This document shows positions 32,305 to 41,185 of a stretch of DNA of 51,608 nucleotides, one piece after another. The notes under the pieces are model-generated. The model had not been told where the DNA came from. It searched no databases and saw only the letters and a program-made list of their open reading frames with translations. Both the position numbers and the translations under genes were made by a program. The stretch is from Acidobacteriota bacterium (GTDB lineage: Bacteria; Acidobacteriota; Vicinamibacteria; Vicinamibacterales; UBA8438), in the NCBI GenBank assembly GCA_026708265.1, contig JAPOVI010000063.1, forward strand, positions 1 through 51,608. Reading direction: 5' to 3'. Numbering within the stretch: position 1 is the stretch's first letter; every line of letters begins with the position of its first letter.

Positions 32305-32910
32305 TCAGTATCTTCTCATGACGCCGACGACCACTCCCTGCACCTGCACTTGTGACGCGTCGACCACGATCGGCGTCACGGCGGCATTGGCCGGCTGGAG
32401 CCGCACGCGCCCGCCTTCGCGGTACAGCTTCTTGACCGTGACGTCGCTGCCGTCGACGAGCGCGATGACCGTCTCCCCGTCCTCCGCCGTCTGACGGCTC
32501 TCCACGACGACGACGTCCCCGTCCCGAATCTGCTCCTCGAGCATCGAATCGCCCCGCACCCGAAGGGCGTAGGTCGCCCGCCGGCCGACGAGCTCCTCCG
32601 GCACCGAGACGGTCTCCGGCGAAACCACGGCCTCGATGGGCGCGCCGGCCGCCACGTATCCCTGCAAGGGAATCTCGAGTGCGTTGCCGCCGGCGCGGGT
32701 CGACAGCAGCTCCACCGACCGGCTGCGGTTCCAGGCGCGCTTGATGAAGCCCTTCTCCTGGAGGTTGGTGAGGTGCTTGTGCACCGTGGCGAGGGAGGAG
32801 AGCCCGAACCGCCGGCCGATCTCCTCCAGGCTCGGCGCGTACCCGTGCTGCTCCATGAACTCCCGCAAGTAGTCGAGAATCTCGCGCTGCCGTCGGGTCA
32901 ATGGCTGCAC
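32305..32910 (-). CDS. lexA: LexA, SOS repressor
   Basis: A 201-residue LexA. The N-terminal winged helix (LTRRQREILDYLREFMEQHGYAPSLEEIG in outline) binds the operator. The cleavage site is A88-G89 in GYVAAGAP, and the self-cleaving dyad is S122 in GDSM and K160 in VTVKKLY. It represses DNA-damage genes until RecA filaments trigger cleavage. Its promoter lies immediately upstream, divergent from the hypothetical gene at 33016. I could not recognise a standard SOS box of the E. coli, Bacillus or alphaproteobacterial type there, so the operator in this lineage may differ. Confidence 0.96.
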   Translation of the reverse strand: MQPLTRRQREILDYLREFMEQHGYAPSLEEIGRRFGLSSLATVHKHLTNLQEKGFIKRAWNRSRSVELLSTRAGGNALEIPLQGYVAAGAPIEAVVSPETVSVPEELVGRRATYALRVRGDSMLEEQIRDGDVVVVESRQTAEDGETVIALVDGSDVTVKKLYREGGRVRLQPANAAVTPIVVDASQVQVQGVVVGVMRRY

Positions 32911-32939
32911 GCAACCTCCGTGGCCGTGTCCACGACCCC

Positions 32940-32968
32940 ACTGTACGCAAACAAAAGGCGAATATCAA
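32940..32968 (-). promoter_or_regulatory. lexA promoter
   Basis: On the minus strand TTGATA (32968-32963), a 17-base spacer rich in T and G, and TACAGT (32945-32940). It gives a leader of about 25 bases to ATG 32910. Any LexA operator for self-repression should lie here. Confidence 0.65.
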
Positions 32969-32980
32969 GACTCGCTCCCG

Positions 32981-33009
32981 TTGCCTTCTGCGGCGCAAGC
33001 TCCTAGAGT
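32981..33009 (+). promoter_or_regulatory. Promoter of the gene at 33016, leaderless spacing
   Basis: TTGCCT (32981-32986), a 17-base spacer and TAGAGT (33004-33009); GTG 33016 starts six bases after the -10. It is back-to-back with the lexA promoter, 12 bases apart at the -35 boxes. Confidence 0.55.
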
Positions 33010-33015
33010 ACTTTC

Positions 33016-33600
33016 GTGCCGTGGGTCCTCGGGCTCGTTGTCGCGCTCGGAGCCGCGGTACCGCCGGCGCAGCCCGAATCGACCCCGCCCCTCGCCCCGG
33101 CCGAGGGGCGGCGGCTCGCGGAGACGCTGGACGTGATCGTCGGCTACTCAGGCGCTCCCGGGAGCCCCGCCCGCACGATCACCCTCACCGAACGGGGCAT
33201 CAACGCGTACCTCCGCTTCCAGGCCGCCGATCTTCTGCCTCCGACGATCCGCGAGTCCCGGATGCGTCTCCTCGGCGACGGGCGTCTCTCGGCGCGCGCT
33301 CTCATCGACCTGGATCGGCTGCGCGCGGAACGGCCGCGCGGGCCGCTCGATCCGTTGCGCTACCTCGGGGGTCGGGTCGAGGTGATCGCCGTCGGGGCTC
33401 TGCGTACGTCGGCCGGGGTCGGCCGGTTCGAGATCGAATCGGTGCACGTCGAATCCGTCCCCGTCCCGGTGGTGCTCCTGGTCGAAGCGGTGCGCGCGCA
33501 TCGGGGATCCGGCGGCTTCGACCTGACCGCGCCGTTCCGGCTTCCGTACGGCATCGAGGAGCTGCGGGTCGAGGCGGCCCGCGCGGTCGTGGTCCAGTGA
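33016..33600 (+). CDS. Exported hypothetical protein, LmeA-like lipid-binding pattern
   Basis: A 194-residue protein with a short signal (VLGLVVALGAAVPPAQ). ITLTERGINAYLRF opens the mature part, followed by alternating strands (SRMRLLGDGRLSARALIDLDRL, VEVIAVGALRTSAGVGRFEIE) and a PVPVVLLVEAVRAH helix, ending LPYGIEELRVEAARAVVVQ. This layout resembles DUF2993/LmeA-type lipid-binding proteins, by pattern only. The start is GTG, set by the -10 box six bases upstream; no Shine-Dalgarno is present. rsmD follows after 12 bases, so it may lead an operon with rsmD and coaD. Confidence 0.6.
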   Translation: MPWVLGLVVALGAAVPPAQPESTPPLAPAEGRRLAETLDVIVGYSGAPGSPARTITLTERGINAYLRFQAADLLPPTIRESRMRLLGDGRLSARALIDLDRLRAERPRGPLDPLRYLGGRVEVIAVGALRTSAGVGRFEIESVHVESVPVPVVLLVEAVRAHRGSGGFDLTAPFRLPYGIEELRVEAARAVVVQ

Positions 33601-33612
33601 GGCGGCGCGTCG

Positions 33613-34164
33613 ATGCGCGTGATCGCAGGCGCGCTGAAGGGCCGCCGCCTCCAGAGTCCCCGCTGGGCCGGGTTGCGCCCGACGTCGGACCGCTTGCGGG
33701 AGACCCTGTTCGACGTCCTGGGGGAGGGGGTCGTGGGTGCGATCGTGCTCGACGGCTTCGCCGGAACGGGGGCCCTTGGACTCGAAGCGCTCAGCCGGGG
33801 AGCGTCGACGGTCGTCTTCGTGGAGCGGGACCGGCGGGCCGCGGCGCTCATCGCGGCCAACCTCGAGCGTTGCGGCGTGCGCGGGCGGGGCGCGATCCTG
33901 ACGGGCACGTTGCCCGGCGCGTTCGCCCGCGCCGCCCCCGGCGACCGGTTCGATCTGATCCTGCTCGATCCGCCCTACGCGTACTCCGACGCTGCTGTCG
34001 GTGCGATACTATCGGCCGCGGCGCACCGGCTGGCCCCGGGCGGCCGGGTGGTGCTCGAGCGTGCGCGCCGGTCCACGTCGCGGGAAGTGCCGGAGCTGAC
34101 GCTGCGGCGCCGCATCGCGTCCGGCGACAGCGCCCTGGTGTTCTATGGCGGCCAATCCTTCTAG
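33613..34164 (+). CDS. rsmD: 16S rRNA (guanine-966-N2)-methyltransferase
   Basis: A 183-residue SAM-dependent methyltransferase that modifies G966 of 16S rRNA during 30S assembly. MRVIAGALKGRRL is the family's start, RPTSDRLRETLFDVL follows, then VLDGFAGTGALGLEALSRGA binds SAM and LLDPPYAY is the catalytic motif. Length is normal. The last 20 bases overlap coaD in another frame, a common arrangement for this pair. Confidence 0.94.
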   Translation: MRVIAGALKGRRLQSPRWAGLRPTSDRLRETLFDVLGEGVVGAIVLDGFAGTGALGLEALSRGASTVVFVERDRRAAALIAANLERCGVRGRGAILTGTLPGAFARAAPGDRFDLILLDPPYAYSDAAVGAILSAAAHRLAPGGRVVLERARRSTSREVPELTLRRRIASGDSALVFYGGQSF

Positions 34165-34642
34165 GCTGGCGGTCTATCCGGGATCGTTCGACCCGCTGAC
34201 CAACGGCCACGTCGACATCATCGAGCGAGGCGCACGACTCTTCGATCGCATCGTGCTGGCCATCCTGGTCAACATCGACAAGGCGCCGCTCTTCTCGGTG
34301 GACGAGCGGGTGGCCATCCTGCGCGAGGTCTTCGACGACCACCCCAACGTCGAGGTCGAGACGTTCGACGGCCTGCTGGTCGACTACGCCCGCCAGCGGG
34401 GGGCGGACGTCATCGTACGCGGGCTGCGGGCCATCTCGGACTTCGAGTACGAGATGCAGATGGCGCTGATGAACCGCCACCTGAATCCCGACATCGAGAC
34501 CGTGTTCATGATGCCCGCCGAGAGCTACACCTACCTGAGCTCGCGGCTCGCGAAGGAGGTCTTCGCGCTCGGCGGCTCGATCACCGGGCTCGTGCCGGCG
34601 GTCGTCGAGGCGCGGCTCCGGGCCAAGGGCCGGCGCGCCTGA
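34145..34642 (+). CDS. coaD: Phosphopantetheine adenylyltransferase
   Basis: A 165-residue hexameric enzyme of CoA synthesis that joins ATP and 4'-phosphopantetheine to dephospho-CoA. YPGSFDPLTNGHVD holds the T/HxGH nucleotide motif, RGLRAISDFEYEMQMALMN binds the pantetheine side, and SSRLAKEVFALGG is the ISSTx-like C-terminal motif. ATG 34145 lies inside the end of rsmD (20-base overlap), implying coupling. Nothing unusual in length or motifs. Confidence 0.95.
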   Translation: MAANPSRLAVYPGSFDPLTNGHVDIIERGARLFDRIVLAILVNIDKAPLFSVDERVAILREVFDDHPNVEVETFDGLLVDYARQRGADVIVRGLRAISDFEYEMQMALMNRHLNPDIETVFMMPAESYTYLSSRLAKEVFALGGSITGLVPAVVEARLRAKGRRA

Positions 34643-34662
34643 CCCGATGACCCGATGATCAG

Positions 34663-35844
34663 ATGACCCTTGCCGACCGCCTGAGCCGTGTCACCCCGTC
34701 GCAGACCCAACAGGTGCTGCTCGAGGCCGACCGCCTCCGCCGGCAGGGGGTCGACGTGGTCGATTTCGGCCCCGGAGAGCCGGATTTCCCGACGCCGGCC
34801 CACATCAAGGCGGCGGGCGCCGCCGCGATAGCCGACGACTTCACGCGCTACACGCCGAGCGCCGGCATCGCCGAGCTCAAGGAAGCCCTGTGCGCGCGGT
34901 ACGCCGCCGACTACGGAGTGGACTACGAGCCCGCGGAGGCGATCGTCACCGCCGGGGGCAAGCAGGCCCTCTTCAACCTGGCGATGGCGCTCTTCGGGCC
35001 CGGCGACGAGGTAATCACGCACGTCCCCGGCTGGCCGTCCATCGTCGAGCAGATCCGGCTCGCGGACGCCGAGCCGGTCCTCGTCCGCACCCATCCCGAG
35101 GACGGGTTCCGGCTGCACCCCGAGCGGGTCGTCGACGCACTGACGCCCCGCACCCGCGCCATCGTCATCAACTCTCCGTGCAACCCGACGGGCGCCCTGG
35201 TCGAGGAGGACGACCTCGCCGCGATCGCCGACGCCGCGGCGCCCCGCGGCGTCTGGATCGTCGTGGATCTCTGCTACGAGAAGCTCATCTACGACGCGCG
35301 GCCGCACAACCTGCCGCGCGTGCTGGACCGGCGCGCCCGCGACCGCGCGGTCCTGGTCGGAAGCCTCTCCAAGAGCTACGCCATGACCGGATGGCGCTGC
35401 GGATGGGCCCTCGGCCCCGCGGCGCTCATCGCGGCGGCCAATGCCGTCCAGGGTCACTCGACGTCGAACGTGTCCTCGATCACGCAGCGGGCCGCCGTGG
35501 CCGCGCTGACCGGGCCCCAGGACTGCGTCGGCGCGATGCTCGCCGAGTACCGCGTGCGGCGGGATCAGGTGCTTGCCCGGCTGGCCCCGGAGCCGCGCAT
35601 CCGGATCGGCACCCCCGGTGGCGCGTTCTACCTGTTCCCGGACGTCGGCGATCTGCTGTCGCCGGACGGCCCGCGGACGTCGGCGGAGCTCGCGGCCCGC
35701 TTGCTGGCCGAGGCCCACGTCGCGGTGACGGCAGGCGAGGCCTTCGATGCTCCCGGCTTCGTGCGCCTGTCGTACGCGACGTCCCCGGCGCTGCTCGAAA
35801 CCGGCGCGGCGCGGCTGCTCGGCTTCGCCGCGGCGCTCGGATGA
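34663..35844 (+). CDS. PLP-dependent aspartate-type aminotransferase (class I)
   Basis: A 393-residue fold-type I aminotransferase. VVDFGPGEPDFPTP opens it; TRYTPSAGI, N174 in SPCNPTGALV, D202/Y205 in VDLCYEK, and the PLP-binding K237 in GSLSKSYAMTGWRCGW are all present, with the C-terminal Arg in GFVRLSYATS. It matches the Igamma aspartate/prephenate aminotransferase group. Substrate (aspartate, prephenate, or both) cannot be fixed. Its stop overlaps the start of glcD (ATGA at 35841-35844), so the two are coupled; a link through glyoxylate/glycine transamination is possible but inferred. Confidence 0.9.
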   Translation: MTLADRLSRVTPSQTQQVLLEADRLRRQGVDVVDFGPGEPDFPTPAHIKAAGAAAIADDFTRYTPSAGIAELKEALCARYAADYGVDYEPAEAIVTAGGKQALFNLAMALFGPGDEVITHVPGWPSIVEQIRLADAEPVLVRTHPEDGFRLHPERVVDALTPRTRAIVINSPCNPTGALVEEDDLAAIADAAAPRGVWIVVDLCYEKLIYDARPHNLPRVLDRRARDRAVLVGSLSKSYAMTGWRCGWALGPAALIAAANAVQGHSTSNVSSITQRAAVAALTGPQDCVGAMLAEYRVRRDQVLARLAPEPRIRIGTPGGAFYLFPDVGDLLSPDGPRTSAELAARLLAEAHVAVTAGEAFDAPGFVRLSYATSPALLETGAARLLGFAAALG

Positions 35845-37226
35845 ACGCCGACCGGCTCGCGGCCGCCGCGGAGGGCATCGTCGGCGCCGTTCACGTCCTG
35901 CGGGACGACGCGAGCCGGGCCGCCTACGGCACGGACGCGCTCGACCGCGGCCGCCCCGCCGATCTGGTGGTCCGACCGGGAACGACGGCCGAGGTCTCGC
36001 GGATCGCCCGCCTCTGCCACGATGCGCGCGTTCCGCTCACCCCTCGGGGAGCGGGGACCGGCTACACGGGGGGTGCCGTACCCACCGCCGGCGGCGTCGT
36101 GGTGACTCTGGAGCGCTTCGATCGCATCCTGGAGATCGACGCGCCGAACCTCCTCGCCGTCGTCCAGCCGAACGTCGTGACCGCTGCGCTGCAGGCCGCG
36201 GCGGAGGCGGTGGGGCTCCTCTATCCGCCCGACCCCGCCAGCCTGCAACGTTGCGCGATCGGAGGCAACGTGGCCGAATGCGCGGGCGGCCCGCGCGCTT
36301 TCAAGTACGGCACGACGCGGCACTACGTGCTCGGCCTCGAAGCGGTGCTTCCGACCGGCGAGGTGATCCGCACCGGCGGCAAGTCCGTCAAGAACGTGGT
36401 CGGCTACGACCTGACCCAACTGCTGGTGGGATCCGAAGGAACGCTCGCGGTCGTGACCGAGGCGACGCTGCGCCTCGTGCCCAGGCCGGCCGCCGCGCGC
36501 ACGCTGCGCGCGGTGTTTCCGGACGTCGAGACGGCGACGGGGGCCGTGCTGGGGATCGTGGCCGACGGGGTCGTGCCAGCCGCCATCGAGATCGTCGACG
36601 GCGAGTGCCTCGCCGCGCTCGCGGCCGCGGGCGCCCGGCCCCTGGGCCCGCCCGGCGCCGTGATCCTGCTGATCGAGGTGGACGGCTCGGTCGCGGCGGT
36701 GGACGCCGACCTTGCCCGGGTGCTCGGCTCGTGCCGCTCGGCCGGGGCGACCGACCTGCGGGCCGCCCGCGACGACGCCGAGCGGGAAGTGCTCTGGCGG
36801 GTCCGGCGGGACCTGTCGCCCGCCCTCCGGGCCCTGGCGCCGCTCAAGATCAATCACGACGTCGTCGTGCCGCGGGCCCGCGTGCCGGCGCTGTTCCGCG
36901 CCGTCGCGGCGCTTCGCGAGTCGTTCGGCCTGCGAATGGCATGCTTCGGGCATGTCGGCGACGGCAACATTCACGTCAACTTCCTCCTCGACCCCTCGGA
37001 CGCGGAGGCCGTTCGCCGGGCGCGCGCCGCGGAGCGGCGGCTCTTCGAGGAGGTCCTTGCCCTCGAGGGGTCGATCAGCGGGGAGCACGGCATCGGCTTC
37101 ACCAAGGCGCCCTACCTCGACCTGGAGCTGTCGCCGGAAGCCATCGCGCTCCTGCGCCGGCTCAAGCAGGCGTTCGACCCACACGGAATCCTGAACCCCG
37201 GCAAGATCTTCCCGCCCCCCGCCTGA
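35841..37226 (+). CDS. glcD: FAD-linked glycolate/D-lactate oxidase subunit GlcD-like
   Basis: A 461-residue FAD oxidoreductase. The PCMH-type FAD domain shows VPLTPRGAGTGYTGGAVPTAGG, GGNVAECAGGPRAFKYG and VGYDLTQLLVGSEGTLAVVTEATL. The C-terminal domain has the His motifs KINHDVVVPRARVP, CFGHVGDGNIHVNF and SGEHGIGFTKAPYL of the GlcD/D-lactate dehydrogenase group. It oxidises glycolate or D-lactate at the membrane, with partner subunits GlcE and GlcF that are not in the window. Translation is coupled to the aminotransferase. A hydroxypyruvate isomerase-like gene near 50.7 kb would suit the same glyoxylate metabolism, but is far away. Confidence 0.9.
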   Translation: MNADRLAAAAEGIVGAVHVLRDDASRAAYGTDALDRGRPADLVVRPGTTAEVSRIARLCHDARVPLTPRGAGTGYTGGAVPTAGGVVVTLERFDRILEIDAPNLLAVVQPNVVTAALQAAAEAVGLLYPPDPASLQRCAIGGNVAECAGGPRAFKYGTTRHYVLGLEAVLPTGEVIRTGGKSVKNVVGYDLTQLLVGSEGTLAVVTEATLRLVPRPAAARTLRAVFPDVETATGAVLGIVADGVVPAAIEIVDGECLAALAAAGARPLGPPGAVILLIEVDGSVAAVDADLARVLGSCRSAGATDLRAARDDAEREVLWRVRRDLSPALRALAPLKINHDVVVPRARVPALFRAVAALRESFGLRMACFGHVGDGNIHVNFLLDPSDAEAVRRARAAERRLFEEVLALEGSISGEHGIGFTKAPYLDLELSPEAIALLRRLKQAFDPHGILNPGKIFPPPA

Positions 37227-37230
37227 GCCA

Positions 37231-37254
37231 CACCGGGCCGCGGGCCCGCCGGTG
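37231..37254. terminator. Hairpin between convergent glcD and bPH2 genes
   Basis: CACCGG (37231-37236) and CCGGTG (37249-37254) pair around a GC-rich loop that can itself form GGGCC/GGCCC. It begins five bases after the glcD stop. No U-tract follows. Confidence 0.4.
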
Positions 37255-37307
37255 ACTCCACGCACGGGCCGCGGCGTCACGGTGCTCGAGCGACGGGCGG
37301 CGGGGCG

Positions 37308-38825
37308 TCACCAGTGAAACGGTTGGCGGGCCGCCTCGTCCTGGAGACGGTGCGCGACGGCGACCGCGGCCTCCCGATCCAGGTAGGGGATGCGCATGGT
37401 GTAGGCGCCCGCCGCGGCGCCGGCGGTGTCGATGCGCACCGAGGCCATGCCGTGACGCCGGTCGAAGGGCGATTCGCACAACGCGACGGTCTGAATCCGG
37501 GCATAGCGGACGATGGTCAGCGTGCGCCTCCACCACCCGAGCCGGCACAGCACGCCCCACGAAGTCAGGGCGTAGGCGGCGTTGCGCACCGTGAGGCGTG
37601 CGTGCATGGCCGCCGCCAGCCCCCCCGGCACGATGAGCAGCAGCAGCCACGGAGAGCCGGCCACGGCCGCCAGCAGTGCCGCCGGGAAGACGGCGAGCGC
37701 GACCCAGCGCACGAAGATCCTTCGCCAGGCGCGCGGCGCCACCGGCTGCCAGCGTACGGAGTCGATGGCGGCCCCGGGCAGCACCGCTTCGACCAGGGCT
37801 GGAACGCGCTCCGTCTCGACGAGCGGAGCCAACCATTGACCTTGGGCCGTCGCCCCCACCGCGGAAACGTCGAGCTGACCGTCGGCGTGCGGTCCCGAGC
37901 CTCCGCCAGCCGTTCTGAGCTCCACCGACTGGCGGCGAAACCACCGGTGGAGCAGGCTCTCGGTCGCGCGCAGGGACTGCACGCGAGACGCCGGAATGGT
38001 GCGGGAGACCCGTGTCAGCAGTCCGTAGGCCGCCGCCAGATCCGTCCCTCGCCGGCGCAGCGTGAAACCGTACAGCTGCAGCACGTACCACCCGATCGAG
38101 AAGAGGCGCAGCAGGACGACGGCGGCCAGAATCAGGACCGCCCCCGCCAGGGCGGCCCGCACGATGGGCGGCCCGCCCGTCGCAACCGGCATGCGGTCGA
38201 TGGCGGATTCGATCAGCGGTCCCGCCCAGTCGCCCATGTCCGGCTGAAAGCGAGCGCGCTGCCACCAGAGCCCGGCAACGGCGCCGACGACCACCAGACC
38301 GCGGTTGGATATCGTGCCGAGCTTGACCAGCTCGCGAACCGGAACATGCAGGAGCACCCCTGCCTGCGGATCCGGGCGGGTGGCCGCCGCGGCAGAGGTC
38401 CGCCGTCCGGCGAATACCGCGGCGCGCATCTCGTCGACCGCGGCGAGCGACAGAACGCGCATGACGGCCTCCGGCTTCGAGCCGCTCGCCGTTTCCACGC
38501 GCACCAGGGCCACCCGGAGGACGCGGTGCAAGGGGTTCTGCACGAGGTCGACGTTCTGGATGCGCGCGTACGGGATGTGCCGCTCCGTCCGGGTGAGCAG
38601 CCCGTCGCGCACCACCATCTCGTCGTCCGCAAGTCGATAGCGGAACACCGCGTACTGCAGCACGGCCCCGAGGACGACGGGGACGGCGAAGGCCAGGGCC
38701 CAAAGCTCGTACGAATCCCCGGAAGCGAAGAGCACGAGGAGCGCCGGCAGCACGAAACCCTTCGCCACCTGTGCCGCCGCGAACAGCCACGAGAGCGGGT
38801 GCAGGCGGCGCTCGTCAGACGCCAC
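37308..38825 (-). CDS. Membrane protein with repeated bPH2 domains (YdbT type)
   Basis: A 505-residue membrane protein with several hydrophobic pairs, each followed by a bacterial PH (bPH2) domain: YRLADDEMVVRDGLLTRTERHIPYARIQNVD near 65-95, FTLRRRGTDLAAAYGLLTRVSRTIP near 265-300, and a third, YALTSWGVLCRLGWWRRTLTIVRYARIQTV, near 420-450. Function of YdbT proteins is unknown; they occur with YdbS-like partners in the membrane. GTG 38825 overlaps the previous stop by 11 bases and is preferred; ATG 38852, nine codons earlier, is also possible. The gene pair with the upstream single-domain protein is the standard arrangement. Confidence 0.85.
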   Translation of the reverse strand: MASDERRLHPLSWLFAAAQVAKGFVLPALLVLFASGDSYELWALAFAVPVVLGAVLQYAVFRYRLADDEMVVRDGLLTRTERHIPYARIQNVDLVQNPLHRVLRVALVRVETASGSKPEAVMRVLSLAAVDEMRAAVFAGRRTSAAAATRPDPQAGVLLHVPVRELVKLGTISNRGLVVVGAVAGLWWQRARFQPDMGDWAGPLIESAIDRMPVATGGPPIVRAALAGAVLILAAVVLLRLFSIGWYVLQLYGFTLRRRGTDLAAAYGLLTRVSRTIPASRVQSLRATESLLHRWFRRQSVELRTAGGGSGPHADGQLDVSAVGATAQGQWLAPLVETERVPALVEAVLPGAAIDSVRWQPVAPRAWRRIFVRWVALAVFPAALLAAVAGSPWLLLLIVPGGLAAAMHARLTVRNAAYALTSWGVLCRLGWWRRTLTIVRYARIQTVALCESPFDRRHGMASVRIDTAGAAAGAYTMRIPYLDREAAVAVAHRLQDEAARQPFHW

Positions 38826-39384
38826 GGTCGTCCCCGCTCTCCGCTTCCGCATCGATCAGGTAGTCGCGGATGCGCAGCGCGACCCCGTGGGGCAGCCCGC
38901 CTAGCGACACCGAGGCGTCCTGCGTGCCCGCGGTATGGACGACGAGCGTGGCGAGGTCGAACGCGCGCTCGATGGGTCCCTGCGACACGTCCGTGTGCTG
39001 CACGCGCAGCTTCGGGACCGAGGTCACCGACCGCCAGACGACCCCGCGCCGAATCGTGAAACCCTGCGGATCGAGCCGGTAGCGCAGGTGGCGGTAGCGC
39101 ACGCGGGGCCAGGCGATGCACCAGGCCGCCAGCAGGGCAGTGCCCGCGGCCCAGGCCCCGAAAGCGGCCAACGCTTGCACCGCCCCGAGCGGCGCGGCCA
39201 CTGCGGCGGTCAGCACGGCCACCAGGATCGGCAGCGCCACGGCCGAGACCCCGATGGCGCCGGCGATGCGTGCCGCCGCGACCGACCGTGGATCCAGCGA
39301 GTGGAAGCGTCCGTCCGCGGGTCCCGGTTCGAGGGAGGGCGCGGTGGGAGCTCCGGGCGGCGGGGCCGCATCGACAGGCACCAT
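38815..39384 (-). CDS. Membrane protein with one bPH2 domain (YdbS type)
   Basis: A 189-residue protein with a Pro/Ala-rich start, two membrane helices (about 38-60 and 70-90) and one bPH2 domain, YRLDPQGFTIRRGVVWRSVTSVPKLRVQHTD in outline. LVVHTAGTQDASVSLGGLPHG closes the domain. It overlaps the YdbT-type gene, so both are probably made together as a membrane complex. Function is unknown for the family. It starts 45 bases from the family 39 glycosyltransferase stop, on the same strand. Confidence 0.85.
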   Translation of the reverse strand: MVPVDAAPPPGAPTAPSLEPGPADGRFHSLDPRSVAAARIAGAIGVSAVALPILVAVLTAAVAAPLGAVQALAAFGAWAAGTALLAAWCIAWPRVRYRHLRYRLDPQGFTIRRGVVWRSVTSVPKLRVQHTDVSQGPIERAFDLATLVVHTAGTQDASVSLGGLPHGVALRIRDYLIDAEAESGDDRGV

Positions 39385-39428
39385 CCAATCCTACGGAATC
39401 GGGCGGCACGAAGACCGCGCCGGGGGTG

Positions 39429-41162
39429 TCAGCGAGGGTGGCCGCGAGGTCCTCCGCCGGACGACGGCCCGGAAGGCCGGTTCGAGACGAGGACGACCTG
39501 CTGAACGTACCGCGCCGGGTCCGGATCCAGCAGCGCCTCGAACGTGAGGCTGCCGGTGTCGAGATAGGAAACCGCGCCGAGCCGATCGAGAGGCAGGCCG
39601 TCCCCCTCGAGCTCGGCCGCGTCCGTCTCCAGGAGCACGCAGAGCACGCGATCCGGGCGGCGCAGGAAGTCGCGCACGGCCTCCAGACTGAAGGGCGCCG
39701 CGGCCGGTGGGCCGGTGTAGAAGACGAGGTTCCGGGTGAACACCCGATAGCGGCAATAGGGTTCGCCTCCGTCGCGCGACTCCAGCACCAGCGCGGCCAT
39801 CCGTTCGACCGGCGCCCGCTGCGGTGACGCAAGCACCACCGTGTAGGTGGCGACCGCCAGGCACACGGACGCCGCCGCCACGAGCGCGGGAAGGAGGCCG
39901 CGGAGTCCGGCCCGCTGCGAGCGGTCCCGGTGCGAAACCACGGCCGCCGCCACGATCGCCACCCCGAGGACGAGCACCACCGCCGCCAGGCTGGGGACCC
40001 ACGGGCTGCTCCATTCCACGAGGAGGGGGCGGACGGCGTACAGGCGTTCCGCGACGAGGACGACGAGCAGGCCGGACGCGACCGAGGCGCCGGTCAGGAG
40101 ACCCCGTCGCTCCGAGCCCGGAGCGGCGGCGCGTCGCATCGCGGCGGCGAGCAGCACCGCGAGCGGCGGGAGGACCGGCAGGACGTAGCGCGGCTGCTTG
40201 CCGACGGAAAGCGTGTAGAAGGCCAGCGGCGCCCATGCCCACCAGACGAGGCGGAGCTCCGCAGCTCCGGCCCGCCGCGCGCGCCACGCCCGGCTGAGCG
40301 CCGGCGCCCACAGCGCCGCGAACGGCGTCCACGGCAGCAGGCCGCCGGCCACGATCGGCAGGTAGTACCAGAGCGGCCGGGGGTCGTTGTAGCGCGGCGT
40401 GGCGAAGCGCTCGAGGTTCTCGCCGATGAAGAAGCGCTCCACGTACGCGGGACCGTGCTCGACGGCCATGGCCGCGTACCATGGGAGCGCGAGGACCGCG
40501 AAGGCGCCGAGGGCGCCGACGATCGCCGCGCGGCTCGCGCGAGGATGCCGGCCGTGGAGCCAGGTCCAGGCGGCGAGCGGAACGACGACCACCGCCGGCA
40601 GCACGAGCCCGACCGGCCCCTTGACCAGGAAGGCCCCGGCGGCGCCCGCCCCCGCGGCGACCAGCCAGCGATCCGCGGCCGGATGGTCCCCGGCGCGGGA
40701 CGGCTCGATTCGCAACCCGAGGATCGCACCCCAGGTGGCCAGCGTGACGAAGAAGGCGAGCGGCAGATCGGGCAGAGCGTGGCGTGCCATGGCCACGTAG
40801 CCGAAGCTGGTGGCCGTGATGATGCCGGCGAGCAGCGCCGTCCGTTCGTCGTACCACCGCCGCGCGCAGGCGCAGGCCAGCAGGGCGAGGCCGATCCCGG
40901 CGAGAGCGGACGGCAGGCGCGCCGCCCCGGGGGAGACGCCCCCCGCCGCGTAGGCCGCGGCGGCCAGCCAGTAGTAGAGGACCGGCTTCTCGAACCGGAT
41001 CTCGTCGTTGTAGTAGGGAGTGAGCCAATCGCCGCGCTCGATCATCTCGCGGGCGGCCTCGGCGTAGTAGGCCTCGTCCGAATCGGTGACGGCGGGCCGT
41101 CCCAGGCCGGCGAGGAACGTCAGAGCGCAGACGCCCGCGATCACGGCCGTGTGACGTGACAC
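39429..41162 (-). CDS. Family 39 membrane glycosyltransferase (ArnT-like)
   Basis: A 577-residue inner-membrane enzyme with about 11 or 12 hydrophobic segments. The N-terminal acidic loop VTDSDEAYYAEAAREMIERGDWLTPYYN holds the DE motif expected to bind the polyprenyl-phosphate sugar donor, and FEKPVLYYWL follows as in ArnT. It should transfer a sugar from an undecaprenyl-phosphate donor to an envelope acceptor in the periplasm. The C-terminal domain (about 430-577) is soluble and of the ArnT type. The acceptor is unknown, and no arn genes are nearby. ATG 41162 is 23 bases from the divergent CoA-binding gene. Confidence 0.85.
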   Translation of the reverse strand: MSRHTAVIAGVCALTFLAGLGRPAVTDSDEAYYAEAAREMIERGDWLTPYYNDEIRFEKPVLYYWLAAAAYAAGGVSPGAARLPSALAGIGLALLACACARRWYDERTALLAGIITATSFGYVAMARHALPDLPLAFFVTLATWGAILGLRIEPSRAGDHPAADRWLVAAGAGAAGAFLVKGPVGLVLPAVVVVPLAAWTWLHGRHPRASRAAIVGALGAFAVLALPWYAAMAVEHGPAYVERFFIGENLERFATPRYNDPRPLWYYLPIVAGGLLPWTPFAALWAPALSRAWRARRAGAAELRLVWWAWAPLAFYTLSVGKQPRYVLPVLPPLAVLLAAAMRRAAAPGSERRGLLTGASVASGLLVVLVAERLYAVRPLLVEWSSPWVPSLAAVVLVLGVAIVAAAVVSHRDRSQRAGLRGLLPALVAAASVCLAVATYTVVLASPQRAPVERMAALVLESRDGGEPYCRYRVFTRNLVFYTGPPAAAPFSLEAVRDFLRRPDRVLCVLLETDAAELEGDGLPLDRLGAVSYLDTGSLTFEALLDPDPARYVQQVVLVSNRPSGPSSGGGPRGHPR

Positions 41163-41179
41163 GTCGGCGATTCTATACT
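41151..41179 (+). promoter_or_regulatory. Promoter of the CoA-binding gene, leaderless spacing
   Basis: GTGACG (41151-41156), a 17-base spacer and TATACT (41174-41179), ending six bases before ATG 41186. The -35 overlaps the start of the divergent glycosyltransferase gene. Confidence 0.6.
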
Positions 41180-41185
41180 TCGCCC

